This document shows, piece after piece, positions 8,420 through 16,046 of a stretch of 64,000 bases of DNA. The DNA lies in contig CAYSJJ010000009.1 in assembly GCA_964431365.1 (NCBI GenBank), positions 13,857 through 77,856 on the forward strand, in the 5' to 3' direction. The first letter of the stretch is position 1; each line of letters opens with the position of its first letter. The stretch is from Geomobilibacter sp964431365 (GTDB lineage: Bacteria; Desulfobacterota; Desulfuromonadia; Geobacterales; DSM-12255). Made by a program: the position numbers and the translations under genes. A model generated the notes under the pieces. That model searched no databases, had not been told where the DNA came from, and saw only the letters and a list, made by a program, of their open reading frames with translations.

Positions 8420-9778
8420 TTGACCACCGGCAAGAAAGGCTTCCTGCAATCTCTCTGGGACTTTTTCTGTTCCCTGAAACTGGCGATTTCCTTGCTCATC
8501 GCACTGGCGATCACGTCCATCATCGGTACGATAATCCCCCAGGGGAACGTTCCGCCCGAGTACCTGCAGACCATCAGCGAGACCAAGATGAAGGTCTACC
8601 AGTCGCTCGGTTTCTTCGACATGTACCACTCCTGGTGGTATATCCTTCTCCTCTACCTGTTCACCGTCAACCTGATCGCCTGCTCCATCAAGCGGTTGCC
8701 GCGGGTCTGGAAGATCATCTCCGAGCCGACGCTGGTCATGGACGAGAGCCATCAGCGTTCGCTGGCGAACACCCATGAGTTCAAGATGAAGGGGGATGCG
8801 AAGGGGATTGCCGAAAAACTGACGACGGCGCTGAAGGGGCAGGCGTCGGAACCGGTGGTGACCGAGGTGGATGGAACGATCCATCTCTTTGCCCAGAAAA
8901 ACCCCTACTGCCGCCTGGGGGTCTACGTCACCCACCTGAGCATCATCTTCATCTTCATCGGGGCGCTCATCGGCTCCTTCTTCGGCTACAAGGCCTTTGT
9001 CACGATCCCGGAAGGGACATCGATAGATACCGTCTATACCCGCACCGAAAAGCCGGTTCCCCTCGGCTTTGCCGTGCGCTGCGAAAAATTCGGCGTAACG
9101 TTCTACAACACCGGCGCCCCCAAGGAGTTCAAGAGCCTGCTGACCGTTCTGGAGAACGGGAAGCCGGTTCCCGGCTACGTCAACGTCCCGGTGATCGTGA
9201 ACGATCCGCTTACCTATAAAGGGATCACCTTCTATCAATCCAGTTATGGACAGGCAGAGGAAGGTGCCATGCACCGCCTTACCGTGCGGCCGAGGAGCGG
9301 TGGTGCACCGGTGAAGATCGAGGGTCGGAGCGGGGAGAAGATTGCTCTTCCCGGTGGCGGATACCTGGTCGTTGTCGAAGCAACCCAGAATGTCACCCAG
9401 TTCATGCCTCAGTACACCGGTCCGGCTGCCAAGGTGGAGCTCACACTGCCGGGCAAGCAGCCTGAAACGTTTATCGTTTTCCGTGATCACCCGGAGGTAG
9501 AGCAGCAGCGGGGCGGAAGCCAACTCTTCGTGTACGAGGGGGGGGACGCCAAGCTCTACACAGGCCTGCAGGTGGCCAAGGATCCAGGCGTCTGGGTCGT
9601 CTGGCTCGGTTGTGCACTCATGGTGATCGGTATCAGCATGGCTTTCTTCATGTCTCACGATCGCTACTGGGTGAGAATCTCCGGCGGGCATGTCGTCCTT
9701 GGGGGGAGCGCCAGCAAAAACCCGGCCGGTTTCCAGCGGAAATTCGAAGACCTTGTCGAGAAAATCAAGAGCCTGTAA
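8420..9778 (+). CDS. resB: ResB/Ccs1-like cytochrome c biogenesis protein
   Basis: Half of the System II heme attachment machinery; with CcsB it moves heme out and ligates it to CXXCH motifs in the periplasm. TTG 8420 is preferred over the upstream frame because AAGGAG lies six bases before it and the family N-terminus (a short cytoplasmic tail, then SLKLAISLLIALAITSIIG) starts there; this gives 452 residues. Hydrophobic segments occur near residues 20-40, 75-95, 165-190 and 395-420, with a large periplasmic domain of about 210 residues between the last two. IIGTIIPQGNVP after helix 1 is typical of the family. The immediate partner is ccsB at 9973 and the clients are the cytochromes around it. 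Confidence 0.92.
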   Translation: MTTGKKGFLQSLWDFFCSLKLAISLLIALAITSIIGTIIPQGNVPPEYLQTISETKMKVYQSLGFFDMYHSWWYILLLYLFTVNLIACSIKRLPRVWKIISEPTLVMDESHQRSLANTHEFKMKGDAKGIAEKLTTALKGQASEPVVTEVDGTIHLFAQKNPYCRLGVYVTHLSIIFIFIGALIGSFFGYKAFVTIPEGTSIDTVYTRTEKPVPLGFAVRCEKFGVTFYNTGAPKEFKSLLTVLENGKPVPGYVNVPVIVNDPLTYKGITFYQSSYGQAEEGAMHRLTVRPRSGGAPVKIEGRSGEKIALPGGGYLVVVEATQNVTQFMPQYTGPAAKVELTLPGKQPETFIVFRDHPEVEQQRGGSQLFVYEGGDAKLYTGLQVAKDPGVWVVWLGCALMVIGISMAFFMSHDRYWVRISGGHVVLGGSASKNPAGFQRKFEDLVEKIKSL

Positions 9779-9972
9779 CGACCTGGTCTTTTTACGGTAA
9801 TAACGCAATGAAACAGGGGCGGCCACGACGTCACAACAGAACATGATGCCGATCGGGCGGATGATCATGGGGGATGTTCCCTTTTCGGTCTGACGGCCCT
9901 GCGCCCCTCATGGTTCTGACGTGTGGTCTACCCCATAATCACAACTAACAGACTCTCCGGGAGGAAATACGG

Positions 9973-10830
9973 ATGTCCAGTTCCATGCTTTTCAACATTA
10001 CGACCATTTTCTACATGGTCTCCATGCTGGTTTTCTTCGCCTTTCTCGCCACAAAAAACAAAGGGGTGGGGCTGGCGGGCAGTCTTGCCGCCTATGCCGG
10101 CTGGCTCATCCAGACAGCGGCCATTCTGCTCCGCTGGAAAGAGTCCTACGACCTTGGCCATGGCCATGCCCCCCTCTCCAACCTGTATGAATCGGTGGTG
10201 TTCTTTTCCTGGACCATTATCCTGATCTACGGCGTCATCGAAATGAAGTACAAATACCGTGTGGTTGGCGCCTTTGTGGTTCCCTTCGCACTGTTCGGCA
10301 TGACCTGGGCGCAGCTCGGCCTCCACAGCGGCATCGAGCCGCTGGTGCCGGCGTTGCAGAGCAACTGGCTCCTCTACCACGTCATCACCTGCTTCCTCGG
10401 CTATGCCGCCTTTGCCGTTGCCTGCGGCATCTCCATCATGTATCTGATCAAGGCCGGGCAGGAAACCGACGCCGCCAACCCTTCGGCCGGGGGGATTGTC
10501 GCCATGTTCCCCTCCACGCGGATCCTGGATGACCTGAACTACCGCTCGATCATGATCGGGTTCCCGCTGCTCACCCTCGGTATCGTCACCGGCGCCGCAT
10601 GGGCCAACTACGCCTGGGGCACCTACTGGAGCTGGGACCCTAAGGAAACCTGGTCGCTGATCGTCTGGTTCATCTACGCGGCTTTTCTGCATGCCCGGAT
10701 CACCCGCGGGTGGGTCGGCAAGCGTGCCGCCTGGCTTTCGATCATCGGTTTTGCCGCCACGATCTTCTGCTACCTGGGTGTCAACCTGTTCCTCTCCGGT
10801 CTGCACAGCTACGGTGGCGGCGGCAGGTAA
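9973..10830 (+). CDS. ccsB: CcsB/CcsA (ResC) heme-handling protein for System II cytochrome c assembly
   Basis: A 285-residue membrane protein with about eight helices. The tryptophan-rich WWD-type heme motif WGTYWSWDPKETWSL is at residues 214-228. Conserved histidines for heme occur in WLLYHVITC, in the loop LHARITRGW and in the C-terminal LSGLHSYGGGG. Together with ResB it exports and attaches heme. GGAGGAAA lies ahead of ATG 9973. The symbol ccsB follows common genome practice; the same family is called CcsA in chloroplasts and ResC in Bacillus. Confidence 0.93.
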   Translation: MSSSMLFNITTIFYMVSMLVFFAFLATKNKGVGLAGSLAAYAGWLIQTAAILLRWKESYDLGHGHAPLSNLYESVVFFSWTIILIYGVIEMKYKYRVVGAFVVPFALFGMTWAQLGLHSGIEPLVPALQSNWLLYHVITCFLGYAAFAVACGISIMYLIKAGQETDAANPSAGGIVAMFPSTRILDDLNYRSIMIGFPLLTLGIVTGAAWANYAWGTYWSWDPKETWSLIVWFIYAAFLHARITRGWVGKRAAWLSIIGFAATIFCYLGVNLFLSGLHSYGGGGR

Positions 10831-10902
10831 CAAAAGAGCCACGTCGCGAACGTGGATCGAGAGAGTGGCTGACTCGCAGTGGCATCTTTGAACGGCAGTA
10901 TC

Positions 10903-11013
10903 AAGACGCAGGGACGCAAAGAAGATCAGGTGCAAGGCAAGCCTGCCGACTGGGCGATTGGTTCCATGTCAGTAGGGACTGTTTATTCATCGTTTCTTTG
11001 CGTCTCTGCGTTT
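10903..11013 (+). repeat. Inverted repeat with heptamer-like arms overlapping a cytochrome 5' end
   Basis: Left arm 10903-10923 (AAGACGCAGGGACGCAAAGAA) and right arm 10994-11013 (TTCTTTGCGTCTCTGCGTTT) are inverted copies with only about two mismatches, spaced by about 70 bases. Each arm holds two degenerate 7-base units. The right arm lies inside the predicted signal-peptide codons of the following cytochrome. See the other heptamer elements at 18.4, 46.3-46.7, 47.6, 48.6 and 61.0 kb. Confidence 0.7.
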
Positions 11014-11982
11014 CGGCTGTTTCTGCTGATTCTGATGTCACTGCTTCTCCCCGCAGTCGGGACCGCAAAAGAGTTCGTCTGCAGGGACTGTCACCCCGAC
11101 AAGGTCTCGGGCGTCTCGGTTCATCCCTCTTCGGCGGCCGGCGAATGTCTCGGCTGCCATGAGCTGGTTCCGGGGAGAGAGCACCCTCAGGCCAGCGGCT
11201 CGATCCGACTGGTGGAGAGCGGTCCGAAGCTTTGCGTAACCTGCCATGGAAAACTCCTCTCCGACAGGTATGTCCACAAGCCGGTAGCGGCCGGCGAATG
11301 CCGCGACTGCCATGCAGTCCATCGTTCCCGTAACGAAAAATTGCTGACGAAACCGGTCTTGGAGCTGTGCGTAACCTGCCACGCCGCAGCGGCCACCGGC
11401 ACGGTCGTTCATGCGCCGGTGGCTTCCGGCGACTGTCTGGGGTGCCACGAATCCCACCATTCTCCCAACCGCAGGCTGGTGAAGAAGCAGGGGAGTGCCC
11501 TCTGTTTTCTCTGCCATCGGAAATCGATTGCCGAAGGGGAGTCGGTTCACCAACCGGTCGCCGAAGGGGAGTGCGCTGCGTGTCATAAGCCCCATGCCGC
11601 GGCTGAAAAGGGGTTGCTTGTCCGTCATTACGCCGATGAGTTCTATCTCCCGTACAAGGACGACCACTTCGCCCTCTGCTTCGGCTGCCATGATCCCCTC
11701 TTGGTCCAGGAGGAGCGGACCCTCATCCGCACGGGGTTTCGCAACGGCGACAGGAACCTTCATAGCGTGCACGTCAACATGCCCACAAACGGCCGTTCGT
11801 GCAAGGCCTGCCACGATCCCCACGCATCCGGCCAGGGTGAACTGTTGAAACGGAGTATCCCCGGCTTCGGCAGGTGGGAGATACCCCTTTCCTACACGAG
11901 AACCGTTAGCGGGGGGACATGCGTGGTCGGATGCCACAAGGTCAGGACCTACAACCGGGAGATCCCGGATTCCAACGAATGA
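10966..11982 (+). CDS. Multiheme cytochrome c with ten CXXCH and one CX3CH motif
   Basis: Secreted cytochrome of about 338 residues. Ten CXXCH motifs are evenly spread (CRDCH, CLGCH, CVTCH, CRDCH, CVTCH, CLGCH, CFLCH, CAACH, CFGCH, CKACH), with an eleventh CVVGCH (CX3CH) near the C-terminus. Motif pairs such as VHKPVAAGECRDCHAVH repeat every 35-45 residues, typical of doubled-CXXCH cytochromes. Start choice is difficult: ATG 10966 gives a usable signal peptide ending in PAVGTA, but part of it (SSFLCVSAFRLF) is encoded by the right arm of an inverted repeat; a GTG at 10879 is the longest option and ATG 11035 would leave a very short signal. It probably corresponds to GSU0615 in the OmcE neighbourhood. 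Confidence 0.88.
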   Translation: MSVGTVYSSFLCVSAFRLFLLILMSLLLPAVGTAKEFVCRDCHPDKVSGVSVHPSSAAGECLGCHELVPGREHPQASGSIRLVESGPKLCVTCHGKLLSDRYVHKPVAAGECRDCHAVHRSRNEKLLTKPVLELCVTCHAAAATGTVVHAPVASGDCLGCHESHHSPNRRLVKKQGSALCFLCHRKSIAEGESVHQPVAEGECAACHKPHAAAEKGLLVRHYADEFYLPYKDDHFALCFGCHDPLLVQEERTLIRTGFRNGDRNLHSVHVNMPTNGRSCKACHDPHASGQGELLKRSIPGFGRWEIPLSYTRTVSGGTCVVGCHKVRTYNREIPDSNE

Positions 11983-12234
11983 TGAAGCCATTGGCGCGGG
12001 AATTGCCTTACGCGTAGAGGCGGGGCGTATCTGCACCGGCTGAACCGTCAAGAGAGACCAGCATCGGTTGAAAGGCAGCGCAGTAACTGCGTAACGATCG
12101 GTAACTACGAGGAGGACCCTTCACCTGCGTTTCGCGTCTCGCCGTCGCTGTCCGCTATATGGCGGATCGTTGGCGGGCGGACCATGCGGACCAAGCTCGG
12201 GAGCGCATGGATCGACCAGGGGAATAGTAAAGCC
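11983..12234 (+). other. Intergenic gap between two cytochrome genes
   Basis: A 252-base gap with no convincing gene. It holds a small hairpin (CCGC TATAT GGCGG near 12157) and an AGGAGG at 12110 that is not followed by a good frame. I see no clear promoter. Confidence 0.4.
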
Positions 12235-13233
12235 ATGGGGCGGTTATTTCGCATACTGACAATTGCCGCTTTGGTCCTGCTTCCCACCGGGGTTGCCTGG
12301 CCGGCGCTTACCTTCATTTATCCCAAGGACAAGGGGTGGGTAGATCGTGCCGATCACCTGATCATCAAGTTCAATACCTTGGATGCAACACATGCCAAGG
12401 TGACGGTAAACGGCATCACCAGCGAGCCGCTCAATATCGGGAGTGCCGAGTACCAGAGACTCTTCCGCGATTTTCTCATTTTGCAGCCGCTCTGGGACAA
12501 GGGGAAGAACAGCCTGCGGATTGATCTGCTGGCAGGTGACCGACTCCTTGAAACAGCCACGGCCGAACTCTTCTATTCTCCCAAAGACGCCCCGCTCCCG
12601 GTTCCCGCCGAATACTCGGCAAGCATCCTCCATCTTGCCGATCAGGAAAGCCTTTGCGTCCCCTGCCACAACATGCGGCCGACAACGGCCCAGGCCAATG
12701 CCGGTCCGGACCGGAGCAACCCGTGCTATACCTGCCACCGCCGGATGCTGAACCAGAAACAGGTTCACGGGCCGGTAGGTTCGTTTTCGTGCGCCTACTG
12801 CCACTCCATGCAGGGGGAGCCCCGGTACACGGCACCGAAGCGTGACTCCGCCCTCTGCGGGGAGTGCCACGTGGAGATGTCCGGCAAACTCAAGAAATGG
12901 AAATATCTGCACGGCCCGGTAGCGGCCGGCTACTGTGAAGTCTGTCACGATCCACACGGGAGCCAGAATCCGGCCCAGCTCCGTCAGCCGATCAACCAGC
13001 TCTGTCTCTCCTGCCACGAAGAAATTGGCCGCACGCCGCATGTGAATACCATGTCCATGGGGGGCTCGGGGGGGCATCCTCTCTCGGATAGGCCGGACCT
13101 GAACCCCAAGCGGAAAGGGAAGATGCTTTCGTGTGCCTCCTGCCACAACCCTCATGGTGCGGATGTACGCTACTATTTCAACAATAACGCCGAGGACCGA
13201 TTGCAGCTTTGCCAGTTCTGTCATCAGAAATAG
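12235..13233 (+). CDS. Octaheme secreted cytochrome c with N-terminal Ig-like domain
   Basis: A 332-residue protein with signal peptide (MGRLFRILTIAALVLLPTG, cleavage near VAWPA). Residues 25-125 form a beta-rich, cytochrome-free domain (LTFIYPKDKGWVDRADHLII, then NSLRIDLLAGD). Eight CXXCH motifs follow: CVPCH, CYTCH, CAYCH, CGECH, CEVCH, CLSCH, CASCH, CQFCH. ATG 12235 is chosen because the signal peptide begins there; the ribosome site (AGGGGA) is weak. Its place between the previous cytochrome and the NHL lipoprotein matches what I recall as GSU0616. The role is probably periplasmic or outer-surface electron transfer together with OmcE. Confidence 0.9.
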   Translation: MGRLFRILTIAALVLLPTGVAWPALTFIYPKDKGWVDRADHLIIKFNTLDATHAKVTVNGITSEPLNIGSAEYQRLFRDFLILQPLWDKGKNSLRIDLLAGDRLLETATAELFYSPKDAPLPVPAEYSASILHLADQESLCVPCHNMRPTTAQANAGPDRSNPCYTCHRRMLNQKQVHGPVGSFSCAYCHSMQGEPRYTAPKRDSALCGECHVEMSGKLKKWKYLHGPVAAGYCEVCHDPHGSQNPAQLRQPINQLCLSCHEEIGRTPHVNTMSMGGSGGHPLSDRPDLNPKRKGKMLSCASCHNPHGADVRYYFNNNAEDRLQLCQFCHQK

Positions 13234-13291
13234 CCGCTGGGCTTTTCCGGCAGTTCAGTCAGTAACTAATGAAGAAAAAGGAGAAACGTAT

Positions 13292-14380
13292 ATGCGGAGG
13301 GGAATTTTTAGAGTAGCAGTCACCGGAATACTCCTGTACGTGGTCGGTCTTCTGGGGGGGTGTGCCACTCAGGAGGTCAAGACGCAGCGGTATCTTTTCC
13401 CCCGACTGCCGGAGCGACCACGTTACGAGTGGCTCGCCTCGTACCAGAGCGCCAATGATTTCCCCAAGAAGGGGTTCGGTGCCTTCATGGACAGCGTTGT
13501 CGGTGGGGACGATACGGCTGCGTTTGACAAGCCCCTCGACATCAAGGTCACTGACGAGCAGAAGGTGTACGTGTCTGATCACGGCATACCGGGCGTGGTC
13601 GTGTTCCACCTGAAAAACAAGGACGTGCCCATGCTCGGGGGGGGGAGATACCCGGGGGAGTTCGTCCGCCCCACGAACATCGCACTGGACGACCAGGGGA
13701 ATCTGTATGTGCTGGACACAGACCGCAAGTCCATCCTGGTATTTGACCGTAACGAGAATATGACCCGTCAGCTCAACTTTGCGGCCGAGATGAAGGGGGG
13801 CGGGGGCCTTATCTATGACAAGGCCGGCAAGCGTCTGATCTGTGCAGATGTGAAGGGGGACAAGGTCGTCATGCTCACCACGGAAGGGAAGGTTCTCGGT
13901 TCCTTCGGCACTCCCGGTGACCAGGACGGCCAGTTCAACCGACCGTCGACGGTAGCCATCAACAGCAAAGGCGAGATCATTGTGGGTGACATGATGAACG
14001 CCCGTATCCAGGTCTTCGACAGCAACGGCAAGTTTCTGCGCAAATTCGGCACGCGGGGCGACAGCCCCGGCGAGATACAACTGATGAAGGGGGTCGCCGT
14101 CGACTCGGAAGACCATGTCTATGTGTCTGACGGCAAGGGGAATAAGGTTGAGGTCTTCAGCGACAAAGGGGACTATCTCCTTACCTTCGGCGCCCGGGGC
14201 TCGGTTGTGGCAACGGGGAAAACTCTCCCGTTCGGGTTCCTGCTCCCGCAAGGGATCTTCATCGACCGCGAAGACCGAATCTACGTGGTTGACTCGATGA
14301 ATTACCGATTCCAGGTGATCCAGTACCTGTCCGATGACTACCTGCGGAAAAATCCGATTCCCGGGGTGGTTGTCAAATAG
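13292..14380 (+). CDS. NHL-repeat beta-propeller lipoprotein
   Basis: A 362-residue lipoprotein. The N-terminus ends in the lipobox LGGC at about residue 21. Residues 75-350 contain about six NHL/six-bladed propeller repeats, each with a phrase such as PTNIALDDQGNLYVLDTD or PSTVAINSKGEIIVGD. ATG 13292 is preceded by AAAGGAG; the longer frame from 13133 runs through the upstream cytochrome. NHL propellers usually bind proteins or glycans. Lying between two cytochromes and omcE, it may be a scaffold or assembly factor on the periplasmic face of the outer membrane (inference). It matches GSU0617 in conserved order. Confidence 0.88.
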   Translation: MRRGIFRVAVTGILLYVVGLLGGCATQEVKTQRYLFPRLPERPRYEWLASYQSANDFPKKGFGAFMDSVVGGDDTAAFDKPLDIKVTDEQKVYVSDHGIPGVVVFHLKNKDVPMLGGGRYPGEFVRPTNIALDDQGNLYVLDTDRKSILVFDRNENMTRQLNFAAEMKGGGGLIYDKAGKRLICADVKGDKVVMLTTEGKVLGSFGTPGDQDGQFNRPSTVAINSKGEIIVGDMMNARIQVFDSNGKFLRKFGTRGDSPGEIQLMKGVAVDSEDHVYVSDGKGNKVEVFSDKGDYLLTFGARGSVVATGKTLPFGFLLPQGIFIDREDRIYVVDSMNYRFQVIQYLSDDYLRKNPIPGVVVK

Positions 14381-14585
14381 TCTGTACCGCCAAACTGCGG
14401 ATACTGCGTACAAAGTTTTCGTCAAATGCCGGTTGTGTCTGACCAATATTAGCAGGTGTAAATTTGGGTGAGGCAGTGAAAAGACGGAAACCGAGCGTAA
14501 AGGCGACAGATAGCGTAGCAGGTGGCGGGGTGGCATGTCGTGCAGTGTAAATAGTTACAGTCGGTTACGGTTTCTCTTAACTGTT

Positions 14586-14601
14586 TGGCATGTTTGGTGC
14601 T
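14586..14601 (+). promoter_or_regulatory. Second, weaker sigma-54-like element upstream of omcE
   Basis: TGGCATGTTTGGTGCT keeps GG and GC ten bases apart but departs from consensus at the sixth base and at the first T of TTGC. It lies 56 bases upstream of the better site. Confidence 0.35.
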
Positions 14602-14641
14602 ACTAATTGCTTGAAGTTCAGGACGAAATGAAAAACATAGC

Positions 14642-14657
14642 TGGCACACAGATTGCT
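14642..14657 (+). promoter_or_regulatory. Sigma-54 (RpoN) promoter of omcE
   Basis: TGGCACACAGATTGCT matches the -24/-12 consensus TGGCAC-R-N4-TTGCW at every defined position, with the required ten bases between GG and GC. The predicted transcript start is near 14668, about 50 bases ahead of the omcE ATG. Sigma-54 promoters need a bacterial enhancer-binding protein, none of which is encoded in the window. Confidence 0.85.
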
Positions 14658-14719
14658 AAAATTAAATCACGTCTAATAACCCGCCACCCGGCGGCCAACC
14701 AAAAAAAAGGAGAGAACAG

Positions 14720-15490
14720 ATGAAAAAAGCACTCGCACTCATTGCTGCAGCAGCACTCATGGCCGCAGCCGGTACCGCCATGGCGGCACCGAAGTCCATC
14801 GTAGACTCCAAGCACAACCTGTCCAGCTACAACCCGAACAACATCTCCCGTAACGTCGTCAACAACAACGCCACCCAGATCTGCATCTACTGCCACACCC
14901 CGCACAACGCGAACGGCAACCTCCCGATCTGGAACCGCAACGATCCTTCGCAGAAGGCCAACTTCGTTCTCTACTCGGGCGTCGGCATGACCAACGTTTC
15001 CAACAAGACCTTCACGAACGACAGTATCTCCCTCTTCTGCATGAGCTGTCACGACGGTAGCGCCCTTGGTACTGGTATGCTGTACAACGTTCCGAACTCC
15101 CTCCCCTCCAACGAGAACCTGACCCTCAGCGGCATCGCCTCCACCGTGAAGACCAACCTCTATGGCTACGCCGAGACCAAGCAGGCTGGCCGCAGCTTGA
15201 AGGGTACTCACCCGGTTAACTTCGCCGTTGACCAGACCAAGAACGCTGCCAACACCACTGGTGCAGGCGGCGGTGGCGACCTCGCCGCAGTTGCTGGTAC
15301 CGTAGGCGCACGTTACCTGCAGAGCGCCAACAACGCCAACGCGAAGTTCCCGCTCTACAAGTCCGAGCGCAGTGCTGACCAGAGCTTCGAGTGCTCGAGC
15401 TGCCACGCTGTTCACGACGACCAGTACAGCCCGTTCCTGCGTGACACCATGCAGAACTCCCAGCTCTGCCTCGGCTGCCACAAGAAGTAA
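14720..15490 (+). CDS. omcE: OmcE-type tetraheme nanowire cytochrome
   Basis: A 256-residue outer-surface cytochrome. The signal peptide ends in GTAMA at residue 22. Four CXXCH motifs are present (CIYCH, CMSCH, CSSCH, CLGCH), and the mature N-terminus SIVDSKHNLSSYNPNNIS plus HTPHNANGNLPIWNRNDPS match OmcE of G. sulfurreducens as I recall it, including length. OmcE monomers polymerise into extracellular filaments in which a histidine from one subunit completes a heme in the next, giving a continuous heme wire. GGAGAG precedes the ATG, a near-perfect sigma-54 promoter lies upstream and a strong terminator downstream. Codon use looks strongly biased (AAC, GGC, CTC), consistent with high expression. 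Confidence 0.93.
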   Translation: MKKALALIAAAALMAAAGTAMAAPKSIVDSKHNLSSYNPNNISRNVVNNNATQICIYCHTPHNANGNLPIWNRNDPSQKANFVLYSGVGMTNVSNKTFTNDSISLFCMSCHDGSALGTGMLYNVPNSLPSNENLTLSGIASTVKTNLYGYAETKQAGRSLKGTHPVNFAVDQTKNAANTTGAGGGGDLAAVAGTVGARYLQSANNANAKFPLYKSERSADQSFECSSCHAVHDDQYSPFLRDTMQNSQLCLGCHKK

Positions 15491-15518
15491 GCTGTCGACA
15501 GAAGCATAAAGAAGTGCG

Positions 15519-15549
15519 GAGAGGGGGAGTCATCCCCCTCTCTTTTTTT
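15519..15549 (+). terminator. Rho-independent terminator after omcE
   Basis: Perfect ten-base-pair stem GAGAGGGGGA/TCCCCCTCTC with loop GTCA, then seven T residues. Confidence 0.95.
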
Positions 15550-16046
15550 GTTCGTATCCCTCAGTCACCCTTGTCTGAATTTCTGCCACGTGGTACAAAT
15601 GATGGTCCCCCCTGCACCAGGAATATCTGCGGAACCGGCCGTGACAATGCTGAACACCGTCAGTACCGTCAGTCGCGCGTTCGGGACGCGCCTTTTCGGT
15701 GAAGCACCCAGGGACAGGATCGGCTGAGGGATGCCACCGGCCGCAGGATCGATGAGCCATCCCTGCCACCGGGCCGCTCCCTCCAGGCAGTTTCCATCTG
15801 AAACTCCGGATTGGAAACGGTCGGTTTCCGCTCGTGGCATATCGTTGTCTTTTCGCCGGCGGACTCGTGTCAAATGGCCATGGTGCGATTAGTGTCCGTT
15901 CATGCTGCTTCGGCGGCAGACGATTTCGGGCTGAATAACGGCAGTTTCCCCGAGTTGATCATTGTTCCCCGTTTGTACGGAACACTCCTTGCACTAATGA
16001 AAGATGTACAGTAGCTGGACCAACTCCGGCCGAGGCACTCAGATAC
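15550..16046 (+). other. Gene-free region with several hairpins before the barrel gene
   Basis: About 500 bases without a believable gene. Visible structures are GCGCGT-TCGGG-ACGCGC (15675-15691), AGGGATG pairing with CATCCCT (15727-15733 and 15758-15764), a direct repeat of GCCACCGG on either side of it, and small hairpins near 15790-15830 (GTTTC-CATCT-GAAAC and GGAAAC-GGTCG-GTTTCC). This density suggests a structured RNA or leader on one strand; I do not recognise a known riboswitch class. A sigma-54-like site is at 15978. Confidence 0.35.
15978..15993 (+). promoter_or_regulatory. Sigma-54-like promoter of the barrel gene
   Basis: CGGAACACTCCTTGCA has GG and GC ten bases apart and a perfect TTGCA half; it deviates at the first T and the fourth C. 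It lies 54 bases upstream of ATG 16047. Confidence 0.5.

Larger units (their letters stand above)
14381..14719 (+). other. omcE upstream region with two sigma-54-type elements
   Basis: A 339-base AT-richer region with no gene. It contains the two GG-N10-GC elements listed separately at 14586 and 14642. Just before omcE lies a GC-rich inverted stretch (CCGCCACCCGGCGG, 14681-14694) that may shape the 5' leader, followed by A8-GGAGAG as ribosome site. Space for an upstream activator site exists but no clear palindrome was identified. Confidence 0.5.

Noticed and set aside
10903..10960. Possible GEMM (cyclic dinucleotide) riboswitch because of GGGACGCAAAG
   Set aside because: The matching ACGC-CAGGGCAAACC half and the tetraloop helix are missing, and the phrase is explained by the inverted repeat arm.
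15565..15873. A 102-codon minus-strand frame in the gap after omcE
   Set aside because: No ribosome site, no recognisable similarity; the region is dominated by hairpins, so I treat it as non-coding.
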